From the IMG/VR virus record IMGVR_UViG_3300043395_001200, positions 1-32,576 of that record: DNA of 32,576 nucleotides; one strand, given 5' to 3'. Both the position numbers and the translations under genes were made by a program. Below are positions 24,284 through 29,371 of this stretch, piece after piece. The stretch is from a virus. Numbering within the stretch: position 1 is the stretch's first letter; each line of letters starts with the position of its first letter. The notes beneath the pieces are model-generated. The model saw only the letters and a list, made by a program, of their open reading frames with translations, had not been told where the DNA came from and did no database searches.

Positions 24284-24487
24284 ATGATCGAAGTTAACAG
24301 CGTTGAATTAACCAAACAAGGTCAAATTGTAGCACTTAACGAAGTTATTACAAAATTGACTGGTGCTATTGCAGTGGCCACTGATGCCGAAGCAAAACAA
24401 ATTGCCATTAAATGGTTAAAACATTACCAACAACAACTTAACAAATTAACAACCAAACTTACATTGGTAAAATTGGAGCAAGTATAA
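24284..24487 (+). CDS. Small early protein, 67 aa
   Basis: ATG 24284 follows CAGGAGTATAAC, an excellent ribosome site; a GTG at 24239 would extend the frame but lies at the transcript start and is rejected. The protein is helical, Lys/Gln/Leu-rich and without cysteine (ends NKLTTKLTLVKLEQV). No family is recognised. It is the first gene after a strong sigma70 promoter and overlaps the next as TAATG. Confidence 0.8.
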   Translation: MIEVNSVELTKQGQIVALNEVITKLTGAIAVATDAEAKQIAIKWLKHYQQQLNKLTTKLTLVKLEQV

Positions 24488-24642
24488 TGCTTACACTTAA
24501 CGAGTATAAACAACTGCGTTTGCAAATTGCACAATTAACGCAACAACAAAAAACAGCAACTGATCCAGCAACACGCCGACAGTATACTAATCAAATTGTT
24601 GCACTTAACAAATTGATCAGTGCTAAACTGCACAGCAACTAA
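24487..24642 (+). CDS. Small early protein, 51 aa
   Basis: ATG 24487 shares its A with the previous stop. The protein is an amphipathic, Gln-rich helix pair (QLRLQIAQLTQQQKT then VALNKLISAKL) resembling its upstream neighbour in composition and general layout, so the two may be distant duplicates or partners. It is followed by a terminator. Function unknown. Confidence 0.75.
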   Translation: MLTLNEYKQLRLQIAQLTQQQKTATDPATRRQYTNQIVALNKLISAKLHSN

Positions 24643-24655
24643 GCACAGCAATGCA

Positions 24656-24676
24656 AACAGCCCCTTTGGGGCTGTT
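24656..24676. terminator. Bidirectional terminator between convergent units
   Basis: AACAGCCCC (24656-24664), loop TTT, GGGGCTGTT (24668-24676): a perfect 9-bp stem between the plus-strand pair and the minus-strand operon. On the minus strand it is followed by a short T tract; on the plus strand by CTCG, so it may act better on the minus strand. Confidence 0.7.
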
Positions 24677-24703
24677 CTCGCACACTTCTAAATTAGTGGT
24701 CAC

Positions 24704-24847
24704 TTACTTAATGCCTTGCATAAATTTAAGTTGATTAATTACATTACGCAAGTTAGCATTAACAACTAACTGAGTTTGTTCAGTTAATTTATTATTAGCA
24801 ATAAGTTCAAGCAGTTCTGCCAATGCGGGAATGTTATAGTTGGTCAT
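24704..24847 (-). CDS. Small early protein, 47 aa (minus-strand operon, third gene)
   Basis: Read on the minus strand, ATG at 24847 follows ACAGGAGTTAACT, a strong ribosome site. The protein begins MTNYNIPALAELLELI and is a Leu/Asn-rich helical peptide ending QLKFMQGIK. It resembles the small helical proteins on the other strand in size and character. No family is recognised. Confidence 0.75.
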   Translation of the reverse strand: MTNYNIPALAELLELIANNKLTEQTQLVVNANLRNVINQLKFMQGIK

Positions 24848-24863
24848 AGTTAACTCCTGTTAA

Positions 24864-25112
24864 TTAGTTGGGAAATTGTTGCAAGTGGGCCAATGTAGAG
24901 TCTTTGAACTCTCTACGCACACTTTTGACCAGTGCCAAAAATGGTCTGTCAATGGGACTGACCATATGCACATGACCTTGGCCTGTTTGTGTGTTGATGA
25001 TCCAAGTCTCAAAAGTTTTTTCTTCAAATTTGGGATTCAAGTAGCAGACAAACTCTTGGCCGTGGTCTTCAAATACATTTACAATGTATGCAGGATTAAT
25101 TGTATAGTTCAT
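24864..25112 (-). CDS. Hypothetical protein, 82 aa (minus-strand operon, second gene)
   Basis: The frame starts at ATG 25112 (minus strand), 5 nt after the stop of the upstream gene, so translation probably depends on that gene; no ribosome site of its own is seen. The protein is mixed alpha/beta (YIVNVFEDHGQEFVCYLN, then WIINTQTGQGHVHMV) with a basic C-terminal helix. A plus-strand frame over the same bases (24876-25121) is a shadow. Function unknown. Confidence 0.75.
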   Translation of the reverse strand: MNYTINPAYIVNVFEDHGQEFVCYLNPKFEEKTFETWIINTQTGQGHVHMVSPIDRPFLALVKSVRREFKDSTLAHLQQFPN

Positions 25113-25117
25113 AATTA

Positions 25118-25297
25118 TTAATAAGCACTAAAGTGGTTGCTAACTTGTGATCGCATTTCGGCAATCTCATTGATAGCATTCATTACTTGCTCAGTGTCAA
25201 TGTCATTGTAGCAAGCAATTTTTACTAATTGCTCAACAAGCACTTCAACTTTGCGTGCGTCGTTAATATTCAAATACTCTTGTGTAAAGTATGTCAT
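25118..25297 (-). CDS. Small early protein, 59 aa (minus-strand operon, first gene)
   Basis: ATG at 25297 (minus strand) follows GAAAGAGAGATAGAG, a purine-rich ribosome site. The protein is an acidic helical peptide (ARKVEVLVEQLVKI, then EQVMNAINEIAEM) with one cysteine. It heads a three-gene operon with gaps of 5 and 16 nt. No family recognised. Confidence 0.75.
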   Translation of the reverse strand: MTYFTQEYLNINDARKVEVLVEQLVKIACYNDIDTEQVMNAINEIAEMRSQVSNHFSAY

Positions 25298-25355
25298 CTC
25301 TATCTCTCTTTCTGTGTGTGTTATGTAACAAGCACTATTGCTTGCTACAAAGTCT

Positions 25356-25361
25356 ATTATA
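25356..25361 (-). promoter_or_regulatory. Possible promoter of the minus-strand operon (TATAAT)
   Basis: On the minus strand, a perfect TATAAT lies about 60 bp before the first gene. The matching -35 is poor (TATGCA at 17 bp), although a TTGACA occurs 30 bp upstream. It may need an activator. The rest of 25298-25507 is AT-rich and holds a TGTTGT/ACAACA inverted repeat at 25469-25486. Confidence 0.35.
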
Positions 25362-25507
25362 GGCTCAACAGGAATATTTGCATATTATTTGTGTCAATTA
25401 AAAGTGGCATTTTGACAACAATTTCGTCACTTTTTTGCGACTAATACTAAAATACTACCCAATACTTTTGTTGTATAAAAACAACACAGCAAATAATTCA
25501 TCTAAAA

Positions 25508-25536
25508 TAGACATAAATTTCCCGTTAGCATATAAT
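25508..25536 (+). promoter_or_regulatory. Sigma70 promoter (TAGACA-17-TATAAT)
   Basis: TAGACA at 25508-25513 and TATAAT at 25531-25536 with a 17-bp spacer. The 16 bp CATATAATACATACAT is repeated exactly at the promoter at 26095. It drives the gene at 25584. Confidence 0.9.
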
Positions 25537-25583
25537 ACATACATAGCGAAATGGTTTGCTATACAACACACACAGAGGACATT

Positions 25584-25757
25584 ATGGGTAAGATTTTAAT
25601 TCGCATCGCAGGGCAAGATACTTTAATTGATTTGGATCAAATTAAAGTAGAAGTCGTTTTACAAAACGAACAAGGGCAAGATATTAGTGTGTTTGATTTG
25701 GCACCTTTTATTGATGAACAATTGGATTGGGATGATCTTTTGGAGGCCGCAGAATAA
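25584..25757 (+). CDS. Acidic early protein, 57 aa
   Basis: ATG 25584 is chosen over an upstream ATG (25551) because GAGGACATT precedes it and the promoter's transcript start is only just upstream. The protein has a short beta-hairpin-like start (ILIRIAGQDTLIDLD) and a very acidic end (FIDEQLDWDDLLEAAE), net charge about -11. It is a monocistronic early gene. No family is recognised; host-takeover or anti-defence roles are possible but not shown. Confidence 0.8.
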   Translation: MGKILIRIAGQDTLIDLDQIKVEVVLQNEQGQDISVFDLAPFIDEQLDWDDLLEAAE

Positions 25758-25768
25758 ATTCCCAATAA

Positions 25769-25797
25769 TTGACATTAATTCACACTTCACTTATACT
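25769..25797 (+). promoter_or_regulatory. Sigma70 promoter (TTGACA-17-TATACT)
   Basis: TTGACA at 25769-25774, TATACT at 25792-25797, 17-bp spacer. From the -10 onward, 22 bp (25792-25813) are identical to the promoter at 26466. Confidence 0.93.
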
Positions 25798-25830
25798 AAC
25801 ACTATCGCAACAACGAAACAGGAGTGCAAG

Positions 25831-26094
25831 ATGGCTACAATCACAGCAACTTATTCTACTAAACACACTACCGGTGCTAGCACCTGGGATTTGGAACAAC
25901 TTGGCGTTGATCCTAATGCTATTGAAGACTATGACATTAAATGGGATAAACTTACCATTTGGTTCAAAGATGAAGACCTTGAGGAAGAAGAATATTTTCC
26001 AACTCATGCAGTAGTAGTCTTTGATGATGTCAATGGGCACGAATGGATCAAACACCCTGAAGAAATTATTACAGATTTGGAAATTTCCGTTTAA
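25831..26094 (+). CDS. Acidic early protein, 87 aa
   Basis: ATG 25831 follows CAGGAGTGCAAG; the open frame extends upstream to 25687 but that part lies before the promoter. The protein has about 21 Asp/Glu against 5 Lys, with alternating strands and an acidic core (KDEDLEEEEYF). The layout is suggestive of a small acidic beta protein such as a DNA mimic, but no homology is claimed. Its stop codon lies within the repeated 22-bp promoter cassette that begins the next gene's promoter. Confidence 0.85.
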   Translation: MATITATYSTKHTTGASTWDLEQLGVDPNAIEDYDIKWDKLTIWFKDEDLEEEEYFPTHAVVVFDDVNGHEWIKHPEEIITDLEISV

Positions 26095-26123
26095 TTGACA
26101 GAAATTCGCATCTCACATATAAT
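26095..26123 (+). promoter_or_regulatory. Sigma70 promoter (TTGACA-17-TATAAT, perfect consensus)
   Basis: TTGACA at 26095-26100 and TATAAT at 26118-26123 with a 17-bp spacer: both hexamers are consensus. The 22 bp at 26089-26110, including the preceding gene's TAA, are identical to 26460-26481. Confidence 0.95.
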
Positions 26124-26159
26124 ACATACATGTTCAACAAACAACGCAAGGAGCGTTAA

Positions 26160-26465
26160 ATGGCTAAAGTAAATCACAAAAACATCATTGACACAGATGA
26201 AATGCGTTCACGCATTTATGAACACGCTATTGATGTGGAATGGGATGGCATCTATCTCAAAGACGATGCTACTGAGTATAACATTTGCTGGGTCCCAGCA
26301 GAAGAACGCTGGGGCATTTGGGTCACCGAAGATGGTAAGGTAGAATTCTGGGACTTTGATGATCTGGAAAGCCACCTTGAAGCAGTCAGCGATGATGCCA
26401 TTGAAGCGTTCTACTTTGAAAAAATCGCCGAATACTTTGACGAAGATGAAGAAATTGAAGTTTAA
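26160..26465 (+). CDS. Strongly acidic early protein, 101 aa
   Basis: ATG 26160 follows AAGGAGCGTTAA. The protein carries about 31 Asp/Glu and 8 Lys/Arg (net about -23) and is Trp-rich. It has beta-like segments (YNICWVPAEERWGIWVTEDG) and an acidic C-terminal tail (YFDEDEEIEV). It sits behind a perfect-consensus promoter. Such expression and charge fit an early protein that mimics DNA or binds a basic host factor; this is inference, and no family is recognised. Confidence 0.85.
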   Translation: MAKVNHKNIIDTDEMRSRIYEHAIDVEWDGIYLKDDATEYNICWVPAEERWGIWVTEDGKVEFWDFDDLESHLEAVSDDAIEAFYFEKIAEYFDEDEEIEV

Positions 26466-26494
26466 TTGACAGAAATTCGCAGTTCGTTTATACT
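26466..26494 (+). promoter_or_regulatory. Sigma70 promoter (TTGACA-17-TATACT)
   Basis: TTGACA at 26466-26471, TATACT at 26489-26494, 17-bp spacer. Its upstream half matches the promoter at 26095 and its downstream half matches that at 25769, so it looks like a recombinant of the two. Confidence 0.93.
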
Positions 26495-26527
26495 AACACT
26501 ATCGCAACAATTTAACAGGAGTTAAAA

Positions 26528-27046
26528 ATGGGTCAAGCAAAACTTCGCAAAGCAGAAATCGCAGAACTTAAAGCAAAGAAAAGTTCTATTATGTTGATGC
26601 CACTAAGTGATGACAAACTCTACAAGGGTAAAACTCACGGCGAATACATCCGTGCTAATAGCATCCCAAATGCCATCATTACCGGTTCGGTATTTAATGC
26701 AGAACTTGGTATGCCTATCAAGGTAGCAGTATTTGTTTCTACTGATGTTAAAGACGAACAAGCCCGTGGTTTCGGTGAGTCTTGGTGGACTATGCCCGAA
26801 AACAAAGGTCCTAAATTCTTTGTTTGGTTGCCTCTTAATGATATGAAAGAAATGACTGCAAGCGGTTTGGAAAAACTCGGTCAAGGTTATCAAGGCAAAA
26901 TGCTGAGCAATCTTTTGGACTTGTTAGGTCTCAGCGAAATGTTCAAAGCAGGCATGAAGCGTATGTGCGAACAAGACCCAAGTTATATCGGTATGTTTAA
27001 TAACATCGGTCATCGTTTCGGCGACAAGATTATGGAGACAGCATAA
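26528..27046 (+). CDS. Unknown early protein, 172 aa
   Basis: ATG 26528 follows ACAGGAGTTAAAA. It is the largest gene of the promoter-rich early region. The N-terminus is a basic helix (MGQAKLRKAEIAELKAKK); the middle (VFNAELGMPIKVAVFVSTD, then GPKFFVWLPLNDMKEM) looks like a mixed alpha/beta domain; the C-terminus is helical with one Cys. No catalytic motif or family is recognised. It heads a coupled chain of five genes, each overlapping the next. Confidence 0.85.
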   Translation: MGQAKLRKAEIAELKAKKSSIMLMPLSDDKLYKGKTHGEYIRANSIPNAIITGSVFNAELGMPIKVAVFVSTDVKDEQARGFGESWWTMPENKGPKFFVWLPLNDMKEMTASGLEKLGQGYQGKMLSNLLDLLGLSEMFKAGMKRMCEQDPSYIGMFNNIGHRFGDKIMETA

Positions 27047-27219
27047 TGACTCTACAAGATTTAATGGACCAAGCATGGGCCGAGGCCTGTGCCGAAATGA
27101 ATGTAGAAGATGCTGATGCCCTTATGCCCGCAGACTTCCAAAGTCTTAATGATTTACAAACCAAAATCTTCATCAGTCTGGGTGGAGATTTGGACCAATA
27201 CTATCTGGAGACAGCATAA
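27046..27219 (+). CDS. Small acidic protein, 57 aa
   Basis: ATG 27046 shares its A with the previous TAA; GGAGACAGCATA supplies the ribosome site. The protein is acidic and helical (AWAEACAEMNVEDADALM), ending in LETA. The junction sequence at its start (27033-27049) is repeated exactly at its end (27206-27222), suggesting that the gene arose or was inserted by duplication of the junction. Function unknown. Confidence 0.75.
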   Translation: MTLQDLMDQAWAEACAEMNVEDADALMPADFQSLNDLQTKIFISLGGDLDQYYLETA

Positions 27220-27347
27220 TGAAACCCTCTTGGCACACTGGTCCTTGGACCGAAGAAGATACACTGGACCTCATTGATGAACTTAATGAGGCCAAACAAT
27301 ATCGCAGTTTAACTGCTGAAGAACGTAATTGGTTGGAGACTGTATAA
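27219..27347 (+). CDS. Small acidic protein, 42 aa
   Basis: ATG 27219 overlaps the previous stop as TAATG, with GGAG nine bases upstream. The sequence (WHTGPWTEEDTLDLIDELNE, then LTAEERNWLETV) looks like a short helical bundle with Trp anchors. No family is recognised. Its end again has the GGAGACTGTATAATG type of junction. Confidence 0.7.
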   Translation: MKPSWHTGPWTEEDTLDLIDELNEAKQYRSLTAEERNWLETV

Positions 27348-27586
27348 TGACTGACATTGTGACTACAAGTAAAGGTATTCAAGAAAACGGTAACGCCTGT
27401 GCTTCGGTGGGTATGACTATAATTATATTTGCCGGCTTGAAGATTTGGATATTTGGTGCTGGCATTTGGTCCATACTTTTAATCGTGGCTGGATTATTTT
27501 TCATGTATAAAGGTATTACACATGCCAATGTCGGTTATCAAGCAGAACTTGATGCTGTTAATAGTGTCAAGGAGAAGTCTCGATGA
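27347..27586 (+). CDS. Two-TM membrane protein, 79 aa
   Basis: ATG 27347 shares its A with the previous stop; a GTG at 27329 is rejected. Hydrophobic segments at about residues 21-36 and 38-54 form a helical hairpin with short polar ends and a charged C-terminus (AVNSVKEKSR). The topology fits a class II holin, but equally a superinfection-exclusion membrane protein. Location in the early chain directly before a lipoprotein favours the second. Its stop overlaps the next ATG as ATGA. Confidence 0.75.
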   Translation: MTDIVTTSKGIQENGNACASVGMTIIIFAGLKIWIFGAGIWSILLIVAGLFFMYKGITHANVGYQAELDAVNSVKEKSR

Positions 27587-27867
27587 AAGTATTATTTGGT
27601 CTTGGTCTAGTACTGACACTATCTGGTTGTGCCAGCAACTGCACTCATGCCTGTGTGTTTGGATTTGGTCCCGGCAATCCCATATTCAACCAAATGGCGG
27701 ATTCAGCGGATCGAGATGATCAATGCCAAACCAGAACACATAGCACACTTACTGGTGAACGCTTAAAACCAGACGGACATCAAGCGCCGGATTATTGCAA
27801 GTACCGCGGTCGCAAAGGTGCTACAATCACCGATAGGTCGGGACATACTGTTGGTTATATTCGTTGA
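27583..27867 (+). CDS. Small lipoprotein, 94 aa
   Basis: The signal peptide and lipobox are clear: MKVLFGLGLVLTLSGC, with cleavage before Cys16. Mature part has several further cysteines (NCTHAC, DQCQT, DYCKYRG) and a basic C-terminus. An AAGGAGAAG ribosome site lies upstream. It should be lipid-anchored in the host envelope, implying a diderm host. Candidate roles are superinfection exclusion by receptor masking or an outer-membrane spanin; the early location and lack of a spanin-like Pro-rich body favour exclusion. Confidence 0.8.
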   Translation: MKVLFGLGLVLTLSGCASNCTHACVFGFGPGNPIFNQMADSADRDDQCQTRTHSTLTGERLKPDGHQAPDYCKYRGRKGATITDRSGHTVGYIR

Positions 27868-27917
27868 TTTTTTCTCTTTAATCAAAGGTTTTTGTGAAGT
27901 CTTAGATAAATAAATTT
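27868..27917 (+). other. Spacer after the lipoprotein gene
   Basis: An AT-rich leader with a GATTTTTTCTCTTTAATC imperfect hairpin and a TAAATA box (27907-27912) just before the structured RNA. Whether the box starts that RNA cannot be decided by eye. Confidence 0.3.
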
Positions 27918-28029
27918 AACAACGATGCAATGTTGTTGTTAGCAGATGTGCAAGTCCAATTTGGTCATTGGACTCTAAGCCATAAGTGTTATATATATCC
28001 TGTGTTGTTTATCCGTTAGACACATCTGC
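27918..28029 (+). ncRNA. Structured intergenic RNA 3 (candidate small RNA)
   Basis: The segment has AACAAC/GTTGTT (27918-27937), then a closing stem GCAGATGTG (27942-27950) with CACATCTGC (28021-28029), 9 bp perfect. That stem encloses AGTCCAAT-TTGGTC-ATTGGACT (27953-27974, 8 bp perfect) and a looser AT-rich arm. A strong terminator follows directly. This nested multi-stem architecture is not explained by protein coding. It does not fold as a canonical tRNA: no T-loop or anticodon arm fits. It may be a regulatory RNA or an RNA decoy. Confidence 0.6.
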
Positions 28030-28030
28030 G

Positions 28031-28075
28031 AGAAAGCCCGGTTTTGTAAGGCATTATCCGGGCTTTCTTTTTGGC
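28031..28075 (+). terminator. Strong rho-independent terminator
   Basis: AGAAAGCCCGG (28031-28041) pairs perfectly with CCGGGCTTTCT (28058-28068) over 11 bp, loop 16 nt, followed by a T run. It closes structured RNA 3. Confidence 0.93.
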
Positions 28076-28116
28076 TAAATTTTACCATTATAGTTGCAGA
28101 TAATTTCTAGAACTGC

Positions 28117-28122
28117 TATACT
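28117..28122 (+). promoter_or_regulatory. Extended -10 promoter (TGC-TATACT)
   Basis: TATACT preceded by TGC, the extended -10 form, with a weak -35 (TTGCAG at 17 bp). A TAAATA overlaps at 28122-28127. It precedes the AAGGACC ribosome site of the gene at 28149, which needs a promoter after the terminator. Confidence 0.6.
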
Positions 28123-28148
28123 AAATACTTTACAACATAAGGACCACT

Positions 28149-28565
28149 ATGGAAAAAATTTACTATAAAAACAAGCCCAATCCCAATACCAGGGATACAC
28201 TGAGAGAAATCAGTGATGCTGACTATCATTGGCTACGCACAATGATGAAGGGCTATGCAGACCTACAGGACTGTGCAGATGTTAACCCTGCTTATCGCCA
28301 ATGGTTTAACATGCCCAATACCAAATTACCAGTACAGCCCCTAAAGCGTATGGAACGCAATAGCCCTGCTACATGGTCGGAGGGCATAATTAAAAAGATT
28401 GACCAAGGTCGCGGACGCAGAGACCTCAGTCCCACTCACTGCGATGGCATTGAACAGTTGACCGAACTGATGGCTGGCATATATGACGTGCCCGCAGTTA
28501 AGTTTGTGGAAAAGACTACACCTAATCCTCGTCCAAAAACTTTTAATAAAATATTTGGAGGTTGA
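28149..28565 (+). CDS. Hypothetical protein, 138 aa
   Basis: ATG 28149 follows AAGGACCACT. The protein is basic, with a helical N-terminal half (DADYHWLRTMMKGYADLQD) and a Pro/Arg-rich C-terminus. A stretch NSPATWSEGIIKKIDQGRG is charged and possibly nucleic-acid-binding. No family is recognised. It forms a two-gene unit with the next gene and has its own promoter. Confidence 0.75.
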   Translation: MEKIYYKNKPNPNTRDTLREISDADYHWLRTMMKGYADLQDCADVNPAYRQWFNMPNTKLPVQPLKRMERNSPATWSEGIIKKIDQGRGRRDLSPTHCDGIEQLTELMAGIYDVPAVKFVEKTTPNPRPKTFNKIFGG

Positions 28566-28566
28566 T

Positions 28567-28806
28567 ATGATCTACGAAATAATTAACGAACAACAAGTAA
28601 AAATAATCATTGAATTACCAGATGATGAACCTGTTATCATGGACTTTATGGATTTTTTTATGCTAATACAACAAGCATGGAGTCCCGATGAATGGCAAAC
28701 TGCACAGGTCTATGCCAACGGAGAATTCCTTACCAATTTTCTAAACAGCGATCATCCTGATCTAAGATTTGACTTAGATTCGGGAAGTGTGTTTTTTGAA
28801 AACTGA
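28567..28806 (+). CDS. Acidic hypothetical protein, 79 aa
   Basis: ATG 28567 follows TTTGGAGGTTGAT; an earlier ATG at 28483 lies within the upstream gene and lacks a ribosome site. The protein is acidic and aromatic (VIMDFMDFFMLIQQAW, then HPDLRFDLDSGSVFFEN). It closes the presumed early region. Function unknown; net negative charge recalls the other early proteins. Confidence 0.75.
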   Translation: MIYEIINEQQVKIIIELPDDEPVIMDFMDFFMLIQQAWSPDEWQTAQVYANGEFLTNFLNSDHPDLRFDLDSGSVFFEN

Positions 28807-28841
28807 ATCACAGATATAACTATATTACACAGGCACTAAAC

Positions 28842-29099
28842 ATGGCACATATTCAGGCACCAAAATCTATTTTAAACAACCCAGCGACCTAAATCCCCTC
28901 TAGGCGTGGCAGAGACCAAAGCAGGGACAATACTAACTGCAAAGTCTGTAAAAAACACAACAAGCCGTCGTGGCAGACCTCTGGGAAGGGTATATTCACG
29001 ACAACAAGTTTTAGGCGTCCATACCGACTGTCAGCGGCACGGTTTGCACTTGGCTACATTCCAGTGGCAAAGCAAATGGGGGGAGGGGTGATATTCTAA
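28842..29099 (+). pseudogene. Decayed or interrupted reading frame with CxxC motif
   Basis: A frame from ATG 28842 reaches TAA at 28890, but the same frame continues open for 68 codons to 29097 and reads like protein: SRRGRDQSRDN, then CKVCKKHNKPSW, then FRRPYRLSAARFALGYIPVAKQ. Codons such as AGG, CGG, TCG and GGG are rare elsewhere in this genome, so the sequence looks imported. In the -1-related frame, 28820-28877 also reads plausibly (GTKIYFKQPSDLNP), so a frameshift is an alternative to the stop. Probably a remnant gene; weakly supported. Confidence 0.3.
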
Positions 29100-29338
29100 G
29101 TTGTGTTTGCATTATTCACTTATCACTAAACCGCCGAACTACTGCGTAGTTCATCGGGAGCGAGACAGATTGCTTCACTGCGTTCGCACCTCTTGTCTCT
29201 TCTCATTTACTAACGACACTTCTTTCTTAAAAACAAAAAGGCATCTATATATGTCTTTGATGAAAGAGCGAAGCGAGGCGTAGCGATTCATCAAAAGACG
29301 ATTGCTCAGCAGGAGCAATCCACATGCACTAGATCTAG
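29100..29338. repeat. Cluster of inverted repeats in the longest noncoding gap
   Basis: No gene is seen. Perfect pairs are GAACTA/TAGTTC (29136-29152), GAGACA/TGTCTC (29162-29199), TTTGATGAA/TTCATCAAA (29256-29295, enclosing three AGCGA-like steps in a 22-nt loop), GATTGCTC-AGCAG-GAGCAATC (29300-29320) and the palindrome CTAGATCTAG (29329-29338). The density of hairpins between the early region and the packaging operon makes this a candidate replication origin, pac/cos site or late control region. Confidence 0.6.
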
Positions 29339-29341
29339 AGA

Positions 29342-29349
29342 TATAAATA
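29342..29349 (+). promoter_or_regulatory. Exact TATAAATA late-promoter-like box
   Basis: TATAAATA, with a second TAAATA at 29348, lies 23-30 bp before the first gene of the packaging operon. CTAGAGATAT occurs just before it (29335-29344) and again over the gene start (29364-29373), a direct repeat with 29-bp spacing. Confidence 0.5.
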
Positions 29350-29371
29350 AATACATCAAAGGACTAGAGAT

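Noticed and set aside
24876-25121. Plus-strand 81-codon frame opposite the 82-aa minus-strand gene
   Set aside because: Lies in a minus-strand operon, with no ribosome site or plus-strand promoter, and has Cys/Phe-rich shadow composition.
25229-25444. Plus-strand 71-codon frame over the divergent control region
   Set aside because: Starts from a non-ATG codon within the minus-strand gene and reads through the control region; Cys-rich and implausible.
27942-28029. tRNA or tRNA-like reading of the nested-stem RNA
   Set aside because: The closing stem is 9 bp, the internal 8-bp hairpin has a 6-nt loop, and there is no T-loop or 3' CCA-type end.
28906-29091. 61-codon GTG-start frame in the decayed region
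   Set aside because: No ribosome site; a different frame over the same bases looks more protein-like.
29101-29283. 60-codon TTG-start frame across the hairpin cluster
   Set aside because: Its sequence is generated by the inverted repeats and AGCGA iterations; no ribosome site.
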